Positions 45,318 to 54,671 are shown, numbered from the stretch's first letter. The stretch is DNA of 64,000 nt from Bordetella genomosp. 9 (GCF_002261425.1 NZ_NEVJ01000002.1:248001-312000), one strand, 5' to 3'. Made by a program: numbers and translations. Notes: generated by a model from the sequence alone, not told the origin.

Positions 45318-45346
45318 TTGAGGCGGCGGCGGCACGGTCCTATGCT
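45318..45346 (+). promoter_or_regulatory. Sigma70-like promoter of the peptide-type binding-protein gene
   Basis: TTGAGG at 45318-45323 and TATGCT at 45341-45346 are spaced 17 bp; transcription should begin near 45353. The leader to the ATG at 45440 is about 87 bases, with no hairpin or terminator noticed. Confidence 0.58.
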
Positions 45347-45439
45347 TGTCTCCGGGACTTGCGTCGAATCCGGCATCTCGCCCGTATTTCGCCTTCCCGA
45401 CTAATCGGCACAAGCCCAAGAGGCGACAAGGGGAACAGG

Positions 45440-46966
45440 ATGAAGACCACCAGAAGGGACTTTTTTTCGATGTGCGGCTCGGCCGGTGCGCTTGCCAGCC
45501 TGCCGTCGTTCGCATGGGCCCAGGAAACTCCCAAGAAGGGCGGCAACGTGCGGTTCGCTGTGCAGAACGGCTCCGTATCCGACACCCTGGATCCGGCCAA
45601 GGGCGCGCATTCCGGGGACTGGACCAAGCAGTTCTGCATCTTCAATGCACTGACCGAGTTCAATGATTCCTTGATTCCGGACCTGGCGCTTGCCGAACGA
45701 CTGGAAAGCACCGACGGCGTACGTTGGCATGTGACGATCAGGAAGGGAGTCCAGTTCCATGATGGCGCCGAGTTGTCCGCCGATGACGTGGTGTATTCGC
45801 TGGTACGCCACAAGGACCCCGCGGCGGCGTCGAGAGGCTTCTCGATCGCCAAGGATTTCGCCGACGTCAAGGCGAACGGCAAGTATGAGGTTTCGATCAC
45901 GCTCGTGCGCCCGAACTTCGATTTCCCTTCCGTGTTGGGCGCCAGTTATTTTCTTGTCGTCAAGAACGGCGCTACCGATTTCGCCAAACCGGTCGGGACG
46001 GGGCCATTCATGGTGGACACGTTCACGCCGGGGCGGGGATTCTCCGGCAAACGGAACCCCAATTATTGGAAGCCCGGATTGCCGCATCTGGATACTGTGG
46101 AAATCGTCAGCGTCCCGGACAACGCCGCGCGGGTCAATGCGGTGCTGGCGGGCGACATCGATATCTGCTCCCTGGTCACCCATGGCTATGCCGATCAGGT
46201 GAAGCGCAGCAATACTACGGATCTGGTGGTGAACAAGCTGGGGCTTTACACCGACTTGATCCTGCGGCAGGACAACCCGATCGCCAGCAACCCGGACTTC
46301 GTCGCGGCGGTGCGCTATATGCAGGATCGCAAGCGCATGGTCGACTACGTGATGCGCGGCTATGGCCTGATCGGCAACGATCACCCGGTGGCGCCGTGGG
46401 ACCCGTATTACCTGGAAGGTTTGCCGCAACGCCCGTTCGACCTGGACAAGGCCAAGTACCACATGAAGAAAAGCGGTGTGGCTGGCCAGTCCCTGGAAGT
46501 GATCTGCCAGCCAGGCATCGCCAGCTCAGTCGAGGGTGCGCAGTTCCTGCAAGGCTTCGGCGCGGCGGTGGGTTTCAACTTCAAGGTCAAGCAGGTGCCG
46601 ACCGACGGGTACTGGTCGACATATTGGGGCAAGTTCCCCATCACTTATGGTTCGATCAACAACCGTCCGAACGTCGGCATGATCTTCGAGCTGTTCTACA
46701 CCTCGACGTCGCCCCTGAACGAAGCGAAGTGGATCGATCCAAAGATGGATCAGCTGCTGGATGCGGCGCGCGCGCAGGGGGATTTCCAGAAGCGCAAGGC
46801 GATCTATGGGGACATGCAGACTCTCGCCCATGAAAGCTCGGGGACGGTCATTCCGGTTTTCGACATGATCCTGGACGGCGTGTCGAAGAAGGTGCGCGGC
46901 TATAAGCCCAACCCCTCCGGCATGAGTATGGGATATCGCTTCGCCGAGGCGGTCTGGCGGGCATAA
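45440..46966 (+). CDS. ABC transporter substrate-binding protein, peptide/opine type (SBP family 5)
   Basis: A 508-residue periplasmic binding protein of the DppA/OppA class. The N-terminus carries a twin-arginine motif (TTRRDFFSMCG) before a hydrophobic stretch ending SFAWA-QE, so it is probably exported folded by Tat. Family features include ALAERLESTDGVRWHVTIRKGVQFHDGAELSADDVVYS-like segments and TGPFMVDTF. Its permeases and ATPase are in a separate convergent operon (47032-52512). Promoter and site B lie just upstream. Confidence 0.92.
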   Translation: MKTTRRDFFSMCGSAGALASLPSFAWAQETPKKGGNVRFAVQNGSVSDTLDPAKGAHSGDWTKQFCIFNALTEFNDSLIPDLALAERLESTDGVRWHVTIRKGVQFHDGAELSADDVVYSLVRHKDPAAASRGFSIAKDFADVKANGKYEVSITLVRPNFDFPSVLGASYFLVVKNGATDFAKPVGTGPFMVDTFTPGRGFSGKRNPNYWKPGLPHLDTVEIVSVPDNAARVNAVLAGDIDICSLVTHGYADQVKRSNTTDLVVNKLGLYTDLILRQDNPIASNPDFVAAVRYMQDRKRMVDYVMRGYGLIGNDHPVAPWDPYYLEGLPQRPFDLDKAKYHMKKSGVAGQSLEVICQPGIASSVEGAQFLQGFGAAVGFNFKVKQVPTDGYWSTYWGKFPITYGSINNRPNVGMIFELFYTSTSPLNEAKWIDPKMDQLLDAARAQGDFQKRKAIYGDMQTLAHESSGTVIPVFDMILDGVSKKVRGYKPNPSGMSMGYRFAEAVWRA

Positions 46967-47031
46967 GCGCTGGAGACGGTGGGCGGCACGGCCCGTCCCG
47001 ACGGATGCCTGTGCCGTCCGTGGCGTGCCTG

Positions 47032-48705
47032 TCAGGTCGCGGCCTGCAGTGCGGACCGCTGCTCGTCGATTCGGGCGCAGGAGTCCTCCAGCCAGCCGCG
47101 CCTTAGTTCAGGTACGGATTCCACCAGCAGGCTGGTATACGGGTGACGTCCCTGGCCGTACAGCTCCGTCCGCTTGCAGCTGTCCACCTTGCGGCCCTTG
47201 TAGAGTACCGTGACGTCGTCGCACGTCGTGGCCACGGTCGATATGTCGTGGCTGATGAACAGGTACGTCATGTTCAAGGCGCGCCGCAGCTCCACCAATA
47301 GATCCAGGATGGCGGCCGCCACGACGGTATCCAATGCGGAGGTCACCTCGTCGCAGACGATGAGGTCGGGTTCCGCAGCCAGGGCCCGGGCCAGGTTGAT
47401 GCGCTGTTTCTGGCCTCCCGAAAGTTCGCCCGGCCGCCTGCGCGCGATGTCCGCCGGCAATTTCACCATGTCGAGCAGCTCGGATATGCGGCGCGAAACC
47501 TCGTTCCTGGCGCAGCGCTTGAAGAGCAGCAGCGGGCGTGAAAGGATGGTGGCGACGTCATGGGCGGGGTTCAGAACCTTGTCCGCGTTCTGGAAAACCA
47601 GTTGGATGCGCCGGTGCAGGTCGGCGCCGCGTTGCGTCACGCTGGCCGCGATCGGTTGCCCATCGAAATGCACCGAACCGCCGGCGGGCGCCAGCAGGCC
47701 GGCGACGACGTAGGCAAGTGTGGATTTGCCCGAACCCGATTCGCCGATGACACCCATGGTCGAGCCCCGGCGTACGGTCATGTCCACACCGTGCAGTATG
47801 GGGACGGCCGGCATGCCGTCGCGGTTGCGGCGACCGTAGCCGGCTGTCAGATCCTTGACCTCAAGCAGCAGGGGTTGTTGGGCGATCGCGTGCGCGTCGG
47901 CATCGTTCAAGCGCTCGACCGGCGCGGCCGCGGCCATGAGACTGCGCGTATAAGGGTGGACGGGCGCCTCGATGATCTGGTCCAGTCCGCCAGTCTCCTG
48001 CACGCGGCCATTGCGCAGAACGATGGCGCGGTCGGCTACCTGCGCGACGACGGCCAGGTCGTGCGAAACATACACTGCCCCGATGTGATGCTGTTTTATG
48101 ACCTTCTTGAACGCCAGCAGGACCTCTATCTGTGTCGTGACGTCCAGCGCCGTGGTCGGCTCGTCGAAAATTACCAGCTCGGGATCCGACATCAGCGCCA
48201 TCGCGGCCATCAGCCGTTGCAACTGCCCGCCCGATACCTGGTGCGGATACCGATCGCCTATGGTTTCGGGCGAAGGCAGCGCCAATGATCTAAAAAGGTT
48301 CACCGCCTTGCGCCGGGCCGCATTGGGCCGCATGATGCCCTGGACGCGCACGCTTTCCGTCACCTGGTCCATGATGCTGAGCGACGGATTGAACGAAGCC
48401 GCGGCGCTCTGGGCCACGTAAGCGACCTTGTTGCCGCGCAGGCGGCGCAGCCGGCCTTCGGGCGCCCGGGCCATATCGACCTCGCCGACGACGACGCTGC
48501 CGCCCGCGATGCGGCAGTTTCCGCGGGCGTATCCGAGCAGGGCCAGCGCGATGGTGGTCTTCCCGGAACCAGATTCGCCGATCAGCGCCAGCACTTCGCC
48601 TTTGCCGACCTTGAAGCTGACATCGTCGACGATCGTGGTGTCGCTCGACGCCGTGGCGTGCGCAACGACCCGCAGGTTTTGAACCGAAACCAGATCCTGT
48701 GTCAT
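47032..48705 (-). CDS. Peptide-type ABC importer, two fused ATPase domains (DppD-DppF-like)
   Basis: A 557-residue protein with two complete nucleotide-binding domains. The first has Walker A GESGSGKTT near 39-47, signature VSGGQLQRL and Walker B ELVIFDEP; the second has Walker A GESGSGKST near 318-326, signature LSGGQKQRINLARAL and Walker B DLIVCDEV. The Asp-Glu-Val in place of the usual Asp-Glu-Pro in the second is a small deviation. The ATG overlaps the end of the permease gene upstream. It is the last gene of the five-gene operon starting at 52512. Confidence 0.93.
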   Translation of the reverse strand: MTQDLVSVQNLRVVAHATASSDTTIVDDVSFKVGKGEVLALIGESGSGKTTIALALLGYARGNCRIAGGSVVVGEVDMARAPEGRLRRLRGNKVAYVAQSAAASFNPSLSIMDQVTESVRVQGIMRPNAARRKAVNLFRSLALPSPETIGDRYPHQVSGGQLQRLMAAMALMSDPELVIFDEPTTALDVTTQIEVLLAFKKVIKQHHIGAVYVSHDLAVVAQVADRAIVLRNGRVQETGGLDQIIEAPVHPYTRSLMAAAAPVERLNDADAHAIAQQPLLLEVKDLTAGYGRRNRDGMPAVPILHGVDMTVRRGSTMGVIGESGSGKSTLAYVVAGLLAPAGGSVHFDGQPIAASVTQRGADLHRRIQLVFQNADKVLNPAHDVATILSRPLLLFKRCARNEVSRRISELLDMVKLPADIARRRPGELSGGQKQRINLARALAAEPDLIVCDEVTSALDTVVAAAILDLLVELRRALNMTYLFISHDISTVATTCDDVTVLYKGRKVDSCKRTELYGQGRHPYTSLLVESVPELRRGWLEDSCARIDEQRSALQAAT

Positions 48706-49544
48706 GCCTGCTCCCGCGGTCCGGCTGATTTTCGGGTGGCCAGGCTGTCGATAAACAGGTTAACCCCTATCGTCAGCGTGGCGATGGCCAATGCGGGGAT
48801 CAGGATCGCCAACGCACCGGTCGACAGGCCGGACAGGTTCTCGCGTACGAGCGAGCCCCAGTCGGCATCGGGCGGCTGGACGCCCAGCCCCAGGAAGCTG
48901 AGGGCACTGAGCATCAGCACATTGAAAACGAAGCGCAAGCCGAAGTCCGCCAGCATGGGATGGATCATGTTGGGGAGAATATCGTGGCACGCGATATATA
49001 CATGGCTTTCGCCGTTCAGCCGTGAGACCGTAACGTATTCCATGGCATTGAGGCCGACCGCCTGCGACCTGGCGATCCGATAGGCGCCCGGCATATATGT
49101 CACCGCGGCGGTCAGTACCAGGACTGGCAGGGATGACCCATAGATGGCGATCATCAATAGGGCCAGAATCTTGCTGGGCAGGACGAGCAGGGTGTCGACC
49201 AGGCGGCTCATGATTTCCTCGAACCATCTGCCCGCGACCGTGGACAGCAATGCCAACAGCGTTCCCGTGGTGCTGGCCAGCACGGTGGCGGCCAGTGACA
49301 GTCCGATCGAGTAGCGCGCGCCGTAAAGAATGCGACTCAGCATGTCGCGTCCCAGATAGTCGGTTCCCAGCGGGAAGGCCGCGCTCGGCGAGCCGAATAT
49401 CTCGCCGCCGGAAAAGTCGGTGATGCTGTAGGGTGCGATCCAGGGGCCCACGATGGCGATGACCAGCCACATCGTGGTGAGACAAAGGCCCAGCCGGCCG
49501 GTACCGGACAGGGATAGAAAGAAGCGCCAGGGTCGGATAGCCAT
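48702..49544 (-). CDS. Peptide-type ABC permease (DppC-like)
   Basis: A 280-residue inner-membrane permease with an N-terminal segment (LCLTTMWLVIAIVGPWIAPYS), the FPLGTDYLGRDMLSRILYGAR region diagnostic of DppC/OppC, and about five more membrane spans. The coupling loop is MEYVTVSRLNGESHVYIACHDILPN. The start at 49544 follows DppB by 17 bp. Confidence 0.92.
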   Translation of the reverse strand: MAIRPWRFFLSLSGTGRLGLCLTTMWLVIAIVGPWIAPYSITDFSGGEIFGSPSAAFPLGTDYLGRDMLSRILYGARYSIGLSLAATVLASTTGTLLALLSTVAGRWFEEIMSRLVDTLLVLPSKILALLMIAIYGSSLPVLVLTAAVTYMPGAYRIARSQAVGLNAMEYVTVSRLNGESHVYIACHDILPNMIHPMLADFGLRFVFNVLMLSALSFLGLGVQPPDADWGSLVRENLSGLSTGALAILIPALAIATLTIGVNLFIDSLATRKSAGPREQA

Positions 49545-49561
49545 AGTCCTGCCTTCGCGCC

Positions 49562-50512
49562 TCAGCGCAGTTTCGGGTTCAGCACGATCGTGCAGATATC
49601 GGCGATCATCAACAACAGCAGATAGCAGGCACTGAAGAAGATCACGCAGAACTGCACGACCGGCAGGTCGCGGTTGCTGACGGCATCGACCAGGGTGCTG
49701 GCCAGCCCGGGATAGGAGAAGATCGTCTCGACGATGATCACGCCGCCAAGCAGATAAGACAGGCTCAGCGCCATCGCGTTGACGATGGGCCCGACGGCAT
49801 TGGGCAGCGCATGCCGCAGGACCGCCCGCGTCATGCGCAGGCCTTTCAGCGCGGCCATTTCGATATATGGCGCATCGAGCTGGTTGATCAGGGCGGCTCG
49901 CGTCATGCGTGACATTTGCGCGACCACTACGCAGCACAGTACAAGAACCGGCAAGCTGTAGCTCCGCAGGAAGGCCCCCAGGCCCGTGCCCGTCGGCCCG
50001 AAGGACAGGGCGGAGACCCAATGCAGCTTGACCGCGAAAATCAATACGGCAAGCGTGGCCACGAGGAACTCCGGCACGGCGACGATGGACATGGTCGAAA
50101 GCGCGATGATCCGATCCAGCCGCGACCCGCGGTACATCGCCGCCAGTATGCCCAGGACGAGGGCCACGGGCACGGAAACCATCGTGACGACGGCTGCCAA
50201 TGTCAGGGTATTGGGAACGCGAGGAAGCACGATGTCCCTGACGGCCATGCCGTTGGCGTATGAAATCCCGAAATCGCCTGTGGCCAGGCCCGTCGCCCAC
50301 TTCACATAGCGCCAGAGCGCGGGCTGATCCAGTCCCAGCGTGTGCCGCAGTGCCGCTACGGTCTCAGGCGTGGCGGATTGGCCCAGCGACATCTGCGCGG
50401 CGTCGCCGGGAAGCAGACTGGCCATGAAGAATACCAATGCCGAGACCAGGAAGAGCGTAAGCAGCCCAACGCCGATGCGTTGACCGATCAGACGCAGGAT
50501 CGGGCCATTCAT
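49562..50512 (-). CDS. Peptide-type ABC permease (DppB-like)
   Basis: A 316-residue permease. It has the hallmark RIGVGLLTLFLVSALVFFMASLLPGDAA start, HTLGLDQPALWRYVKWATGLATGDFG, and the coupling loop IEMAALKGLRMTRAVLRHALPNA. It pairs with the DppC-like protein. The 54-bp gap before it, after the flavin oxidoreductase gene, is the widest in this operon. Confidence 0.92.
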   Translation of the reverse strand: MNGPILRLIGQRIGVGLLTLFLVSALVFFMASLLPGDAAQMSLGQSATPETVAALRHTLGLDQPALWRYVKWATGLATGDFGISYANGMAVRDIVLPRVPNTLTLAAVVTMVSVPVALVLGILAAMYRGSRLDRIIALSTMSIVAVPEFLVATLAVLIFAVKLHWVSALSFGPTGTGLGAFLRSYSLPVLVLCCVVVAQMSRMTRAALINQLDAPYIEMAALKGLRMTRAVLRHALPNAVGPIVNAMALSLSYLLGGVIIVETIFSYPGLASTLVDAVSNRDLPVVQFCVIFFSACYLLLLMIADICTIVLNPKLR

Positions 50513-50566
50513 AAGTGATATTTATCCTTTCGGTTGTCGGGACGATGCGGGCCGCGCCGCCTGGAT

Positions 50567-51841
50567 TCAATACAGCAGATCCTTGACGCGGTAGTAGGCG
50601 CCGATGACAGGCAGGAACCAGGTTCTGCCGGCGTAGCCCGGTAGCGCGGGCCAGTTCTGGCGTGCCCACGGGTTTACCCTTCGCCGGCCCATGAGCGTGT
50701 CCGCCATCAAGTTGCCCATGTAGACGGACATCTGCGTGCCGTGGCCGCTGTATGCCATGGCGTAATAGAGACCTTCATGCTGGCCAGCGGATGGGAGCCG
50801 GTCAGCCGTGGCCTCTACCAGGCCACCCCAGCAGTAGTCGATACGTACGCCTTTCAGCGCGGGGAGCAGGCGCCCCAGGCCGGCTTCCAGGATGCGGCCG
50901 CTCTTGGCATCGGAGGCGGGATTGCTGCGCGCGAAGCGCGCGCGACCGCCCCATACCAGGCGATGATCGGCGGTGGGCCGGAAGTAGTTCCCAAAATTCA
51001 GGCTCGTCACATAATTGCGGCGATTCGGCAAGGTCCTGTCCAGAAGGCCGGGAACAGGCTCGGTGACGATGACGAAGCTGCCCACCGGCACGACGCGCCG
51101 CTGCCACCAGTCGAAGGGACCATGGTTGGAACAGCCGGTGGCCAGCAGAACCTTTCCCGCTTCGATGTCGCCACGGCTTGTGGTAACCCGGAACCGGTCT
51201 CCGCCCAGCGGGTTCAGGCCAGTCACCGGAGTGTGTTCATATATGCGGGCGCCGCGTCGGGCCGCGGCCGTGGCAAGGCCGGTGCCGAACTTGCCCATGT
51301 GCATCTGCGCGGCGCGCGGGTCCAGCAATCCGCCGTGGAACTGGTCCGTATCCAATTCGCGTCGCACGTCGGAGGCGGACAGCAATTCAACGTGCAGGTC
51401 GAGATGGCTGCGCAGCGCTTCGTAGTTGCGGGCCAGCCCGGCGACGTGGGTGGCCTTGCTGGCGAGCTTTATCTTTCCCCGGCGCACGAAATCGCAGGCG
51501 ATTTGCTCTTCGGCCACGACCCGCTCGACGAAATCGACGGCGTCGTCGTAGGCTCGGTAGTAGCGCGTCGCGGTTTCGGCGCCGTACTTGTCGACGAGTT
51601 CGGCCAGCCCCTGGGCCGTGCCCGGGCTGCAGTGGCCGCCGTTGCGCCCGGATGCTTCTCCCTGGATACGCCCGGATTCCAGCAGCACAGTGTCGATGCC
51701 TGCGCGAGCGAGGGTCAGGGCTGCCGACAATCCGGTGAATCCGCCGCCCACGATCACGACATCGGCGCGGGTGGGTGGATCGCCGGCGGTGCCCGCCTCG
51801 AACGCCGGAGCCGTGGCCAGCCAATAGGGCTCGAATTTCAT
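50567..51841 (-). CDS. DAO-family FAD-dependent oxidoreductase (PuuB-like)
   Basis: A 424-residue flavoprotein similar in layout to gamma-glutamylputrescine oxidase. FAD motif VVIVGGGFTGLSAALTLARAG is at 28-48, GEASGRNGGHCSPG follows near 63-76, and the C-terminal flavin contact is YYAMAYSGHGTQMSVYMGN. It lies 2 bp after the HAD gene and before the importer permeases, so it probably oxidises an imported amine. It is a distinct branch from the DAO protein at 39750. Confidence 0.9.
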   Translation of the reverse strand: MKFEPYWLATAPAFEAGTAGDPPTRADVVIVGGGFTGLSAALTLARAGIDTVLLESGRIQGEASGRNGGHCSPGTAQGLAELVDKYGAETATRYYRAYDDAVDFVERVVAEEQIACDFVRRGKIKLASKATHVAGLARNYEALRSHLDLHVELLSASDVRRELDTDQFHGGLLDPRAAQMHMGKFGTGLATAAARRGARIYEHTPVTGLNPLGGDRFRVTTSRGDIEAGKVLLATGCSNHGPFDWWQRRVVPVGSFVIVTEPVPGLLDRTLPNRRNYVTSLNFGNYFRPTADHRLVWGGRARFARSNPASDAKSGRILEAGLGRLLPALKGVRIDYCWGGLVEATADRLPSAGQHEGLYYAMAYSGHGTQMSVYMGNLMADTLMGRRRVNPWARQNWPALPGYAGRTWFLPVIGAYYRVKDLLY

Positions 51842-51843
51842 GA

Positions 51844-52512
51844 TCAGAGTCCGACGACGGCGGCGAGTCCGCCGATGTCTCGGATTTCGGTATAGCCGTA
51901 GTACGGGGTGGACGGCTCGTGTCCGCGTGCCACGAACACCTTGTGACGGATCCCCATGTCGTGAGCCGTCATCAGGTCGTACCGCAGACTGGACGACACA
52001 TGAAGAATGTCTTCCGGGCCGCAGCCCAATTGGTCGAGCATAAACTCGAAGGCCCGCATGTGGGGTTTGTAGGCTTGCGCCTGTTGCGCGGTATAGACCG
52101 CATGGAAAGGCACGCCGATCCGCTCGATGTTATGGGGAATCTGGGCGTCCATGGCGTTGGTCAGCGCCACCAGTGGGAACTCCCGCGCGACCTTGCGCAG
52201 GCCAGCCGCGGTGTCGGCATGGGGGCCCCAGGTGGGAACAAGGTCATAGATGTACTTGCCGTCACCATCCCGGTATTCCACGCCGCAACGCTCGCAGGTG
52301 CGCCGGATGGCGTTGTCGACGACATCGAGGTAAGGCTTCCACGCGCCCAGCACTTCATCGAAGCGATACGCCGCGAACACGTCGGTGAACTGCTTCATCC
52401 GTTCGGCGGGCACACGGTCGGAAAAACGCTGCGCGGCGGCGTTCGCCATTTCGAAATAGATCAGCGTGCCGTAGCAATCGAACGTAATGTATTTCGGCGT
52501 GAAGAGGCTCAT
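51844..52512 (-). CDS. HAD-family hydrolase, haloacid dehalogenase type II-like
   Basis: A 222-residue soluble hydrolase. The nucleophile is Asp12 in ITFDCYGTL; motif II is LTNAM near 118, the Lys is in AYKPHMRAFEFML near 148, and motif III is the acidic stretch HVSSSLRYDLMTAHDMGI near 172-189. Relatives dehalogenate 2-haloacids or act on small phosphates. It is the first gene of an operon continuing into the DAO and ABC genes. Its promoter and operator C lie just upstream, shared with the LysR gene. Confidence 0.88.
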   Translation of the reverse strand: MSLFTPKYITFDCYGTLIYFEMANAAAQRFSDRVPAERMKQFTDVFAAYRFDEVLGAWKPYLDVVDNAIRRTCERCGVEYRDGDGKYIYDLVPTWGPHADTAAGLRKVAREFPLVALTNAMDAQIPHNIERIGVPFHAVYTAQQAQAYKPHMRAFEFMLDQLGCGPEDILHVSSSLRYDLMTAHDMGIRHKVFVARGHEPSTPYYGYTEIRDIGGLAAVVGL

Positions 52513-52540
52513 GGTGTGTCCAAGGGAGGGAGGCAGGAAA

Positions 52541-52569
52541 AGTTTAAGAACCGGCCTTGGAGAAAACAA
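52541..52569 (-). promoter_or_regulatory. Sigma70-like promoter of the HAD-DAO-ABC operon
   Basis: On the minus strand, TTGTTT (52564-52569) and TAAACT (52541-52546) are spaced 17 bp. Transcription should begin near 52534. Operator C is centred about 64 bp upstream. Confidence 0.58.
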
Positions 52570-52589
52570 ATGCGGATATACTCGCGGGG

Positions 52590-52606
52590 CATACATTTTT
52601 GATATG
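52590..52606. promoter_or_regulatory. LysR operator site C
   Basis: CATACATTTTTGATATG, identical over 16 bases to site D. It activates, by position, the HAD operon on the minus strand. It also covers the region just after a TATACT (52577-52582) that could be the -10 box of the LysR gene itself, which would give the self-repression common for LysR proteins. Its last three bases are the candidate ATG of that gene. Confidence 0.74.
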
Positions 52607-53500
52607 GGGTCGCCCGTGCTCAACTTTCGCCAGATCCAGGCCTTCCGCACCGTCATGCTCTCCGGTTCGATGACCCAGGCTGCGAAAGAGCTGCACACTT
52701 CCCAGCCGCACGTCAGCCGGGTGATCGGCGAGCTCGAACGTCGTATCGGATTGAAGCTGTTCGATCGGCATTCGGGAAAGTTGATTCCGACGCTGGAAGG
52801 CCAGGTGTTCTTCCGTGACGTTGAACATACTTTCGCCGGAATGCGCAGCCTGGAGGACGCAGCCGCGGCCATACGGCGTCGGGGCGCAGGCCGTCTTCGC
52901 CTTGCGTCCGTACCGTCGATGGCCATTGCCGTGGTGCCGGAGGCCATCAACGTGTTTGCGCAGCAGTATCCGGACGTCGACGTCACGCTGCAGGTCACCG
53001 ACTCGTTGACGGTATGCCAGTGGGTTGCCAGCGGCTATGCCGATGTTGGCGTTGCCTCGGAGATATTCAACGCCACCGGGGTGGAATCGGAATTGCTGCA
53101 GCGTAACGTGGGCGTCCTGATCGCGCCATTGGATCATCGGCTGGCGCGGCGCAGGAAGACGATCACGCCGCGCGATCTGGTGGGAGAGAAATTCCTGTCC
53201 CTGAAATCCAGCGATATCGCTCGCAAGCAGATCGACGATGCCTGCCTGATCGACGGCGAAGAGCGTCGCATACTCGCCTATGAATCCCATTTCGCGGCGG
53301 CGATATGCCACATGGTTTCGCGCGGCATGGGCGTGAGCATTGCCAATCCGCTGGTGGCTAAATCCTATGCCGACCGCGTGGCCATCCGGCCTTTCACGCC
53401 CAGGATCGAGTTCTCCACTCACCTGGTCTATCCCTTGAACAGCCCGGTCAACATGCTGGCGAAGTCCTTCGCCGTAGGCCTGCGCGGCTGCTGCGATTAG
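52604..53500 (+). CDS. LysR-family regulator, likely master of the 39.7-54.7 kb regulon
   Basis: A 298-residue regulator. FRQIQAFRTVMLSGSMTQAAKELHTSQPHVSRVIGELE at residues 7-44 is the winged helix-turn-helix, and the effector domain resembles those of NocR/OccR-type opine regulators (ASVPSMAIAVVPEAINVF). The start is uncertain: the ATG at 52604 lies inside operator C with no ribosome site, whereas GTG at 52616 has GGGG six bases before it. It is divergent from the HAD operon and next to a Bug gene that also has the operator. Confidence 0.9.
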   Translation: MGSPVLNFRQIQAFRTVMLSGSMTQAAKELHTSQPHVSRVIGELERRIGLKLFDRHSGKLIPTLEGQVFFRDVEHTFAGMRSLEDAAAAIRRRGAGRLRLASVPSMAIAVVPEAINVFAQQYPDVDVTLQVTDSLTVCQWVASGYADVGVASEIFNATGVESELLQRNVGVLIAPLDHRLARRRKTITPRDLVGEKFLSLKSSDIARKQIDDACLIDGEERRILAYESHFAAAICHMVSRGMGVSIANPLVAKSYADRVAIRPFTPRIEFSTHLVYPLNSPVNMLAKSFAVGLRGCCD

Positions 53501-53560
53501 CGGCGTGGCGTAGCGGCCACGGCGGGGGCGTGGAGCCCCGGCCGGGCCGCGTCTCGTGCT

Positions 53561-54565
53561 TCAGGTTGTCAGATCCGCTTCTTTCACAAAGGCCTGCCAG
53601 CGCACGATCTGGTCTTTCATGAAGGCGTTCACCTCTTCCCCCGACATCCTCGGCATGAGCGGCGTGCCCTGGTTCTGGAATTGAGTGACCAGCGCCGGCA
53701 TGTCATGGCCGACGGCCATGGCGTCATGAAGGCGCTTGACGATATCGGCCGATATACCCGCTGGCGCCCACAGTCCGTTCCAAGTCGTGGTATCGAAGTC
53801 CTGGCCCAGCAGTTCGGTGGCGGTGGGGATATCCGGTGCGACGGCGAGCCTTTCCTTGGCGATCGTCGCCAGGCCGCGCAGGCGGCCCGATTTGATATGG
53901 GGCCCGACGACCGACCACGCGTCGACTGCAAACGTAAGCCGTCCACCCATGATCTCGGTCATGACTCCCTGCGAGCCCTGCTTGAAGGGAACGTGCAGCA
54001 GATTGGGCGCGCCCATCCGGTTGGCTAGCAGCTTGGAAGTGATGTGGCTATGCGCGCCCACGCCATTGGACCCATAGCTGTACTTTTCCGGATGTGCCTT
54101 GACGCGCGCCGCCAGGTCCTTGAAGTCCTTGATGTCGCTGTCGCCGCTGACGACAAGTACCGTGGGGATGGCGATGGTCACTGCGATCGGCGTGAAGTCG
54201 CGGGCGGGTTTGTAAGAGAGGTCGGGATAGACGAACGGCGCGATCGCCCACGTCGTCGCGGTGCTGTACAGCAGGTTGTATCCATCATTGGGTGCCCGGG
54301 CTATCACGCCCGCTCCGATCGTTCCGCCCGCGCCGGCCCGGTTTTCCACGAAAACGGATTCCGCGGACATTTGCCTGGCCATCAGTTCCGCATAGGTGCG
54401 CGCGGCGATATCCGTGCTGCTGCCAGGCGAAAAGGGGACGAGCAGTTTCACGGGGCGTGCCGGGTAGGTTTCCGCGGCGCCGGCGCCTCTGCTTGAGAGC
54501 AGGCCGCCCGCGGCGAGCGGGGTGGCCGCCATCGATCCGAGGAATTTTCGACGCGAGATATGCAT
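53561..54565 (-). CDS. Bug-family solute receptor with Tat signal
   Basis: A 334-residue periplasmic receptor. Unlike the three other Bug proteins here, it starts MHISRRKFLGSMAATPLAAGG, a twin-arginine signal with the SRRKFL consensus, before the mature AETYPARPVKLLVPFSPGSSTDIAART. The ATG at 54565 is fixed by that signal. It converges on the LysR gene and has its own promoter and operator D about 100-170 bp upstream. The ligand is probably related to that of the ABC importer in the same regulon. Confidence 0.92.
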   Translation of the reverse strand: MHISRRKFLGSMAATPLAAGGLLSSRGAGAAETYPARPVKLLVPFSPGSSTDIAARTYAELMARQMSAESVFVENRAGAGGTIGAGVIARAPNDGYNLLYSTATTWAIAPFVYPDLSYKPARDFTPIAVTIAIPTVLVVSGDSDIKDFKDLAARVKAHPEKYSYGSNGVGAHSHITSKLLANRMGAPNLLHVPFKQGSQGVMTEIMGGRLTFAVDAWSVVGPHIKSGRLRGLATIAKERLAVAPDIPTATELLGQDFDTTTWNGLWAPAGISADIVKRLHDAMAVGHDMPALVTQFQNQGTPLMPRMSGEEVNAFMKDQIVRWQAFVKEADLTT

Positions 54566-54671
54566 GATGAAAAATGCTCCGCTGATTTGTATTGATGCTT
54601 CACGAGGGCTGTCGTACCCCGGACGTATGCGCTTCGGCATAGGCAATCCCCTTGACCCAGGCACAGGCGGG

